NCBI RefSeq assembly: GCF_001679925.1
Contig: NZ_LYUZ01000099.1
Span: 1-37,197 of the forward strand
Direction: 5' to 3'
DNA: 37,197 nucleotides
Source of the DNA: Leisingera sp. JC1
Lineage (GTDB): Bacteria > Pseudomonadota > Alphaproteobacteria > Rhodobacterales > Rhodobacteraceae
How positions within the stretch are numbered: the first letter of the stretch is position 1; the number at the start of each line of letters is the position of its first letter. Below the pieces are notes generated by a model. The model made no database searches. It was not told the origin of the DNA and worked only from the letters and a program-made list of their open reading frames with translations. Shown in pieces: positions 33,047-37,197 of the stretch. A program made the position numbers and the translations under genes.

Positions 33047-35272
33047 TCAGCCCTCGACCTTGGCGAGGTCCGCCACCTGGCCGCAGACCTGCCGGATCTG
33101 GCTGAGGAGGTTCAGGCGGTTGCGCCGCACCACTTCGCTGTCCGCATTGACCTGCACCGCCTCAAAGAACGCATCGATGGGCGCGCGCAGGGCGGCCATG
33201 CCCCGCATGGCTGCCGCGAAATCTTCGGCTTCGACAGCCGGAGAGATCGCCGCCCCGCCAGCCTCCAGCGCATCAAACAGCGCGGTCTCGGCCGGGTCCT
33301 CGGCAAACTTGCGGTCGGCGCCATAGGAGTATTCCACGCCGTCCTTTTCTTCCGCCTGGCTGAGGATGTTGTTGGCGCGTTTGAAGCCCTGCAGCAGGTT
33401 GGTGCCATCCTCGGTCTTCAGGAAATCCTCCAAGGCGCGGGCGCGTTTCACCAGCAGTGTCAGGTCGTCGTTCCCGTCCATTGCAATGCAGGCGTCGATC
33501 ACGTCATGGCGGATGCCCTGATCGCGCAGGAAGACCTTGAGGCGGTCGTGGAAGAAGGAGAGGAGGTCGTCCGAAGTGTCCGGAACCTTCTTTTCGAGGT
33601 TCAGGAAGGCTTCCGCAGGGGACGCGCCAAGGTTCTCCTTCACGGCCTCGAAAGCGGACCCGAACACCCCGTGTTCTGCAATCTCCTGCAGCAGGTCATT
33701 CACGGTCTCCTCCGGAAGCGCCCCATTGGCGGCGCTTTCGGCCCGCAGAAGCTGGCTGTCAAAGAACCGGTCCAGCGGCATCCGCACATCATTCTCCAGC
33801 ACCAGCCGGATCACCCCCAGCGCGGCGCGGCGCAGGGCAAAGGGGTCTTTCGAGCCGGTGGGCTTTTCATCAATCGCCCAGAAGCCGGTCAGCGTGTCCA
33901 GCTTGTCGGCCAGTGCCACGGCGACCGAAACGGGCTCCGACGGCACATCATCGCCCGGCCCCAGCGGTGAGTAATGCTGCTCGCAGGCATTCGCCACGGC
34001 TGAGGGCAGGCCCGCAGCCTCGGCATAGTAGCGGCCCATCAGCCCCTGCAGCTCGGGGAATTCGTAGACCATTTCCGAGCTGAGGTCGGCCTTGGCCACC
34101 CGCGCCGCATGCTCTGCCAGGTCCGCATCGGCGCCCACCACCGGCGCGATCTCCCGAGCCAGCGCGGCGATGCGGTCGATCCGCGCCGCCTGGGTGCCCA
34201 GCTTGTTGTGGAAGGTCACATTGCCCAGGTTCTCGACCCAGGCGCTCATGCCCGCCTCGGACTTCGCCGTGCGCAGGTCGTTCGCCCAGAAGAACTTGGC
34301 ATCCGCCAGACGCGCCGACAGGACCTTTTGATTGCCCGCCAGGATAGTCGCGCCATTGTCCGCGGTCTCGCGGTTGGCGACGGTGATGAACTTCTCGATC
34401 CGCCCGGTCTTGGGGTTCTTAACCGAGAAGAACTTCTGGTGCTCCTTCATCGAGGTCTGCAGCACCTCTGCCGGCAGCGCCAGGAATTCTTCGTCAATCG
34501 CGCCCATCAGCACCACCGGCCATTCGACCAGGCCTGCAACCTCAGCCAGCAGGCCCTTGTCCTCGACCACGTCCAGCCCGTTGGCAAAGGCCTGGTTGGT
34601 CGCCTCCTGCCAGATCGCCTCGGCCCGCTCACGGGCGTCCAGCACCACATGGGCGCGCTTCAGCTTGGCGGCGTAGTCGTCAAAACCGGTGACGGTGATC
34701 TCATCCGGCGCCATGAAGCGGTGGCCGCGGGTGGTATTGCCGGACTTGATGCCGTCGATGTCCAGATCCACCACGCTAGCGCCTGCCTCATCCGACAGGA
34801 TGCAGAGGATCGAATGCAGCGGCCGCACCCAGCGCAAGGACCCCGCACCCCAGCGCATGGATTTCGGCCAGGGGAAGTTGCGGATACTGTCTTCCAGCAC
34901 CTCGGCAATGATCTCCGCCGCCGGGCGGCCCGGCTTTTCGATCATCGCGAAAAAGACCGCACCCTTCGGCGTCTCACGCTCCTCCAGCTGATCACGGGTC
35001 AAGCCCGCACCGCGCAGGAAGCCCTCGATCGCCTTGTCCGGCGCACCCACTTTCGGCCCCTTGCGCTCTTCGCGGATGGTCGGGCTTTCCGCCAGCAGTC
35101 CATCCACCGCCAGCGTCAGGCGGCGCGGCGTCGACAGCGCCGCGGCCCCGGCATAGGTGAGGCCCGCCTCGACCAGACCATCGGTCACACGCTTCTTCAG
35201 GTCCTCCGTCGCACGCGCTTGCATGCGGGCCGGGATTTCCTCGGAAAACAGTTCAATCAGCAGATCGGGCAT
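33047..35272 (-). CDS. glyS: Glycyl-tRNA synthetase beta subunit
   Basis: GlyS is the tRNA-binding subunit of the bacterial alpha2beta2 glycyl-tRNA synthetase. The 741-residue length is slightly above the common 690. N-terminal PDLLIELFSEEIPARMQ and LSTPRRLTLAV are typical, as are MRWGAGSLRWVRPLHSI, the central HD-like region and the C-terminal anticodon-binding part (LRAPIDAFFEAVQVNADSEV). ATG 35272 overlaps the stop of a 25-codon ORF as TGATG, and its GAGGA ribosome site lies inside that ORF's last codons. It is the last gene of the glyQ operon. Confidence 0.98.
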   Translation of the reverse strand: MPDLLIELFSEEIPARMQARATEDLKKRVTDGLVEAGLTYAGAAALSTPRRLTLAVDGLLAESPTIREERKGPKVGAPDKAIEGFLRGAGLTRDQLEERETPKGAVFFAMIEKPGRPAAEIIAEVLEDSIRNFPWPKSMRWGAGSLRWVRPLHSILCILSDEAGASVVDLDIDGIKSGNTTRGHRFMAPDEITVTGFDDYAAKLKRAHVVLDARERAEAIWQEATNQAFANGLDVVEDKGLLAEVAGLVEWPVVLMGAIDEEFLALPAEVLQTSMKEHQKFFSVKNPKTGRIEKFITVANRETADNGATILAGNQKVLSARLADAKFFWANDLRTAKSEAGMSAWVENLGNVTFHNKLGTQAARIDRIAALAREIAPVVGADADLAEHAARVAKADLSSEMVYEFPELQGLMGRYYAEAAGLPSAVANACEQHYSPLGPGDDVPSEPVSVAVALADKLDTLTGFWAIDEKPTGSKDPFALRRAALGVIRLVLENDVRMPLDRFFDSQLLRAESAANGALPEETVNDLLQEIAEHGVFGSAFEAVKENLGASPAEAFLNLEKKVPDTSDDLLSFFHDRLKVFLRDQGIRHDVIDACIAMDGNDDLTLLVKRARALEDFLKTEDGTNLLQGFKRANNILSQAEEKDGVEYSYGADRKFAEDPAETALFDALEAGGAAISPAVEAEDFAAAMRGMAALRAPIDAFFEAVQVNADSEVVRRNRLNLLSQIRQVCGQVADLAKVEG

Positions 35273-35349
35273 CAGATATCCTCGGGCGTGGCCGCGCGGG
35301 CGGGCGCAGCGGAAAATTCAGAAAAGGCGGGCATGGGGCGAAGGCGCAT
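35272..35349 (-). CDS. 25-codon ORF linking the DUF6446 gene to glyS
   Basis: A short frame of 25 codons beginning MRLRPMPAFSEFSAAP and ending ATPEDI. Its ATG overlaps the stop of the DUF6446 gene as TGATG, and its own TGA overlaps the glyS ATG as TGATG. Its last codons (GAG GAT ATC) form the glyS ribosome site. A GAGGCGGG stretch 13 or more bases upstream could serve its own start. It may be a leader that passes ribosomes on to glyS rather than a functional peptide; whether the peptide is made is unknown. Confidence 0.5.
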   Translation of the reverse strand: MRLRPMPAFSEFSAAPARAATPEDI

Positions 35350-35882
35350 CATTCGCTTGCACCCGCCTCAGGCCGGGGCGGGCATTCCTCGCCCACCACG
35401 GTGCCGTCATAGGCTTTCTGGCCGCAGTCATTCAGCTCATGCCAGACATAGCCGCGGCCCTCATCGGTGACGGCAACAATCCGGTCGACGCCATAAGAGA
35501 TGTTCTTGACCGACAGGAACGGCTTGGCAGAGCCATCCGCCAGCTTGGCCCCGATGGCGGCGGCATCAAAGCACTCAAACCAGTCCGGCGCGTTGCGCGG
35601 CTCAACCTTGTCCGACAGGGCAAAGACCTGCGCCAGCTCATCCGGTGACACCTTGGTGGTGAAACAGGCCCGGTAGCGGATGGGGGAGCTGTCCGCGTCA
35701 ATCGCCTCGAAATCCGCATAGGCAATCGGCTGCGCCTCGCCGCCATCCAGCGGCACCAGCATCACATCGCGGCCCGGCTGCAGCGCGACCTCGTCATAGA
35801 AGCCATAGACCTGCAGGTAATACATCGCCCCCCCGGCCGCGAGGCCGGAGACGATCAGGATCAGGGCAAGGAGTTTCCCCAT
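35349..35882 (-). CDS. DUF6446-family single-pass membrane protein
   Basis: A 177-residue protein with one N-terminal membrane anchor (MGKLLALILIVSGLAAGGAM, 1-20) and a periplasmic domain holding YRACFTTKVSPDELAQVFAL, WFECFDAAAIGAKLADGSAK and NDCGQKAYDGTVVGEECPPR. Four cysteines could form two disulphides. I recognise it as the family that sits between glyQ and glyS in Rhodobacterales; no function is known. The start at ATG 35882 has GGGGAC upstream; longer in-frame starts would overlap glyQ without a ribosome site. It lies 17 bp after glyQ. Confidence 0.85.
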   Translation of the reverse strand: MGKLLALILIVSGLAAGGAMYYLQVYGFYDEVALQPGRDVMLVPLDGGEAQPIAYADFEAIDADSSPIRYRACFTTKVSPDELAQVFALSDKVEPRNAPDWFECFDAAAIGAKLADGSAKPFLSVKNISYGVDRIVAVTDEGRGYVWHELNDCGQKAYDGTVVGEECPPRPEAGASE

Positions 35883-35899
35883 AACGTGCCGTCCCCTGC

Positions 35900-36841
35900 T
35901 CAGGCCGCGTTCTCGGGCGCGTAGCCGCCGGCTTCGGTCAGCACGAATGCATCGGCGCATTGCTTGGCCAGCGCCCGGACACGGCCGATATAAGCCTGGC
36001 GTTCAGTGACCGAAATCACCCCGCGGGCATCCAGCAGGTTGAAAATGTGGGACGCCTTGATGCACTGGTCATAGGCGGGATGCGCCATGATGATGCGCTT
36101 GCCGGTCTTCGGGTCCTGATGCTCCTGCGCCAGGATCGCTGCGCATTCGGCCTCGGCCTCCTCGAAATGGCGCAGCAGCACTTCGGTGTTGGCCACGTCA
36201 AAGTTCCAGCGGGCGTATTCTTCCTCGGTCTGCTTGAACACGTCGCCATAGCTCAGCGGGATCAGCGCGTCCGGGTCATTGAAGGGCATGTCCATCACAT
36301 GATCGACGCCCAGGATATACATCGCCAGACGTTCCAGCCCATAGGTCAGCTCACCCGACACCGGGTGGCAGTCATGGCCGCCGACCTGCTGGAAATAGGT
36401 GAACTGGCTGACTTCCATGCCATCACACCAGACTTCCCAGCCCAGGCCCCAGGCGCCGAGCGTTGGCGACTCCCAGTCGTCCTCGACAAAGCGGATGTCG
36501 TGCATCGCCATATCAACGCCAATCGCCTCAAGGCTGCCCAGATACAGCTCCTGCAGGTTCGGCGGGCTGGGTTTGATCAGCACCTGGTACTGGTAGTAAT
36601 GCTGCAGCCGGTTCGGGTTCTCGCCATAGCGCCCGTCGGTCGGGCGGCGCGAGGGCTGCACATAAGCCGCGGCCCAGGCCTTGGACCCCAGCGAGCGCAG
36701 CGTGGTCGCCGGGTGGAAGGTGCCGGCGCCGACTTCCATGTCATAGGGCTGCATCACTGCACAGCCTTTGGCGGCCCAGTAGTTCTGGAGCCTCAGGATA
36801 ATCTCTTGGAAGGAGCGCGGCGCGCCGTTGGTCTGGGTCAT
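35900..36841 (-). CDS. glyQ: Glycyl-tRNA synthetase alpha subunit
   Basis: GlyQ is the catalytic class II subunit that makes glycyl-adenylate and charges tRNA-Gly together with GlyS. It has 313 residues, normal length. Landmarks are [40 protein letters not shown], the [20 protein letters not shown] motif and [18 protein letters not shown] (motif 3). It is the first gene of glyQ-DUF6446-small ORF-glyS. The promoter lies somewhere in 36842-37097. Confidence 0.98.
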   Translation of the reverse strand: MTQTNGAPRSFQEIILRLQNYWAAKGCAVMQPYDMEVGAGTFHPATTLRSLGSKAWAAAYVQPSRRPTDGRYGENPNRLQHYYQYQVLIKPSPPNLQELYLGSLEAIGVDMAMHDIRFVEDDWESPTLGAWGLGWEVWCDGMEVSQFTYFQQVGGHDCHPVSGELTYGLERLAMYILGVDHVMDMPFNDPDALIPLSYGDVFKQTEEEYARWNFDVANTEVLLRHFEEAEAECAAILAQEHQDPKTGKRIIMAHPAYDQCIKASHIFNLLDARGVISVTERQAYIGRVRALAKQCADAFVLTEAGGYAPENAA

Positions 36842-37097
36842 CTCTTATCCCTTTGGGGGCATCTGGGGCAGCAATTGCGGGGTTCTTCCTATGCAAGGCT
36901 CTTGGCAGGGTCAACGCCCTCTGCCTGCCTAAGCCCTGTCCTTGCCCCGATGCCCGCCGCGCATCGGCAACAAAAGTGCGGGAATGCGGCAACGGGCCGG
37001 GAATTCCCCCTGTCATGAGGAGTTCCCTTTGCCGCCGCAAAATGCTTAATCTCCGCCTCAAAGAATAAGAGTACTTCCGGGATACGAGGCCCTGACC
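36842..37097. promoter_or_regulatory. Divergent intergenic region upstream of glyQ and the partial exported-protein gene
   Basis: These 256 bp separate glyQ (minus) from the last gene (plus) and must hold both promoters. The only structure I see is an inverted repeat, GGGAATTCC at 36999-37007 and GGAGTTCCC at 37019-37027, with an 11-base loop. No clear -35/-10 pair stands out. Confidence 0.4.
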
Positions 37098-37197
37098 ATG
37101 AAAAAACTGTTTGCCGCTCTGGCCCTGCCGCTGATTGCGCTGGCCATTGCGTTCACGGCGCCTGTTTCAGCGCAGAGCAGCCGCGATGGCGTCTGGA
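37098..37197 (+). CDS. Exported protein, N-terminus only (cut by the window end)
   Basis: Thirty-three codons from ATG 37098 are visible. They encode a clear signal peptide (basic start MKKLF, hydrophobic core LALPLIALAIAF, cleavage at VSA-QSS) followed by RDGVW. The start has a modest CGAGG site. The mature protein is beyond the window, so no function can be assigned. Confidence 0.7.
   Translation, partial: MKKLFAALALPLIALAIAFTAPVSAQSSRDGVW

Noticed and set aside
34109-35470. Plus-strand frames of over 350 codons opposite glyS, and similar ones opposite ppdK, folP and glyQ
   Set aside because: They are antisense shadows produced by GC-rich third positions; the opposite-strand proteins are well-known enzymes.

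Overview
The window looks like alphaproteobacterial chromosome, most likely a marine Rhodobacterales (Roseobacter-group, Leisingera/Phaeobacter-like) genome. The evidence is high GC with strong third-position bias, a perfect FNR-type box in front of an aa3 oxidase subunit I gene, DUF2244 and DUF6446 proteins, a split glyQ/glyS glycyl-tRNA synthetase, and gene neighbourhoods typical of that order. The genus-level guess is inference only.

Region 1 (1-2.7 kb) is accessory DNA with visibly lower GC. It holds the 3' end of an IS5-type transposase gene containing a perfect 143-bp tandem duplication. This insertion sequence has cut off the second gene of a coupled two-gene unit. The surviving first gene encodes a protein with a DGQR-like motif, and its truncated partner is a small acidic protein. 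About 700 bp without a recognisable gene follow, and then a tRNA-Leu(GAG), which probably marks the edge of an island. This disrupted pair is the best candidate here for an undescribed (perhaps defence-like) system.

Region 2 (2.9-9.5 kb) has two paralogous exported peptidoglycan-binding-type proteins, one ending in a caspase-like protease. They are followed by lipB, an alpha/beta-hydrolase-fold protein whose nucleophile is replaced by arginine and whose mRNA leader looks highly structured, and a HIT protein.

Region 3 (9.6-17.9 kb) carries ctaD with an upstream FNR box, DUF2244, a YqeY-like gene divergent from carA, a large membrane glycosyltransferase, a GntR regulator that overlaps it tail to tail, an HAD nucleotidase and a small membrane protein.

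Region 4 (17.9-26.0 kb) holds a UbiH-type hydroxylase, an M50-like membrane protease, a class V aminotransferase, a CxxCC-containing unknown, two overlapping Lrp/AsnC regulators divergent from ilvC, and a tandem pair of EamA transporters.

Region 5 (26.0-37.2 kb) is mostly on the minus strand. It contains a folB-folP-glmM operon in which FolB carries an extra C-terminal domain, a SleB-like cell-wall hydrolase, a divergent pyruvate phosphate dikinase, and a glyQ-DUF6446-(25-codon ORF)-glyS operon. Apart from glyQ and DUF6446, the members of that last operon are linked by overlapping TGATG stop/start signals. The window ends in the signal peptide of another exported protein.
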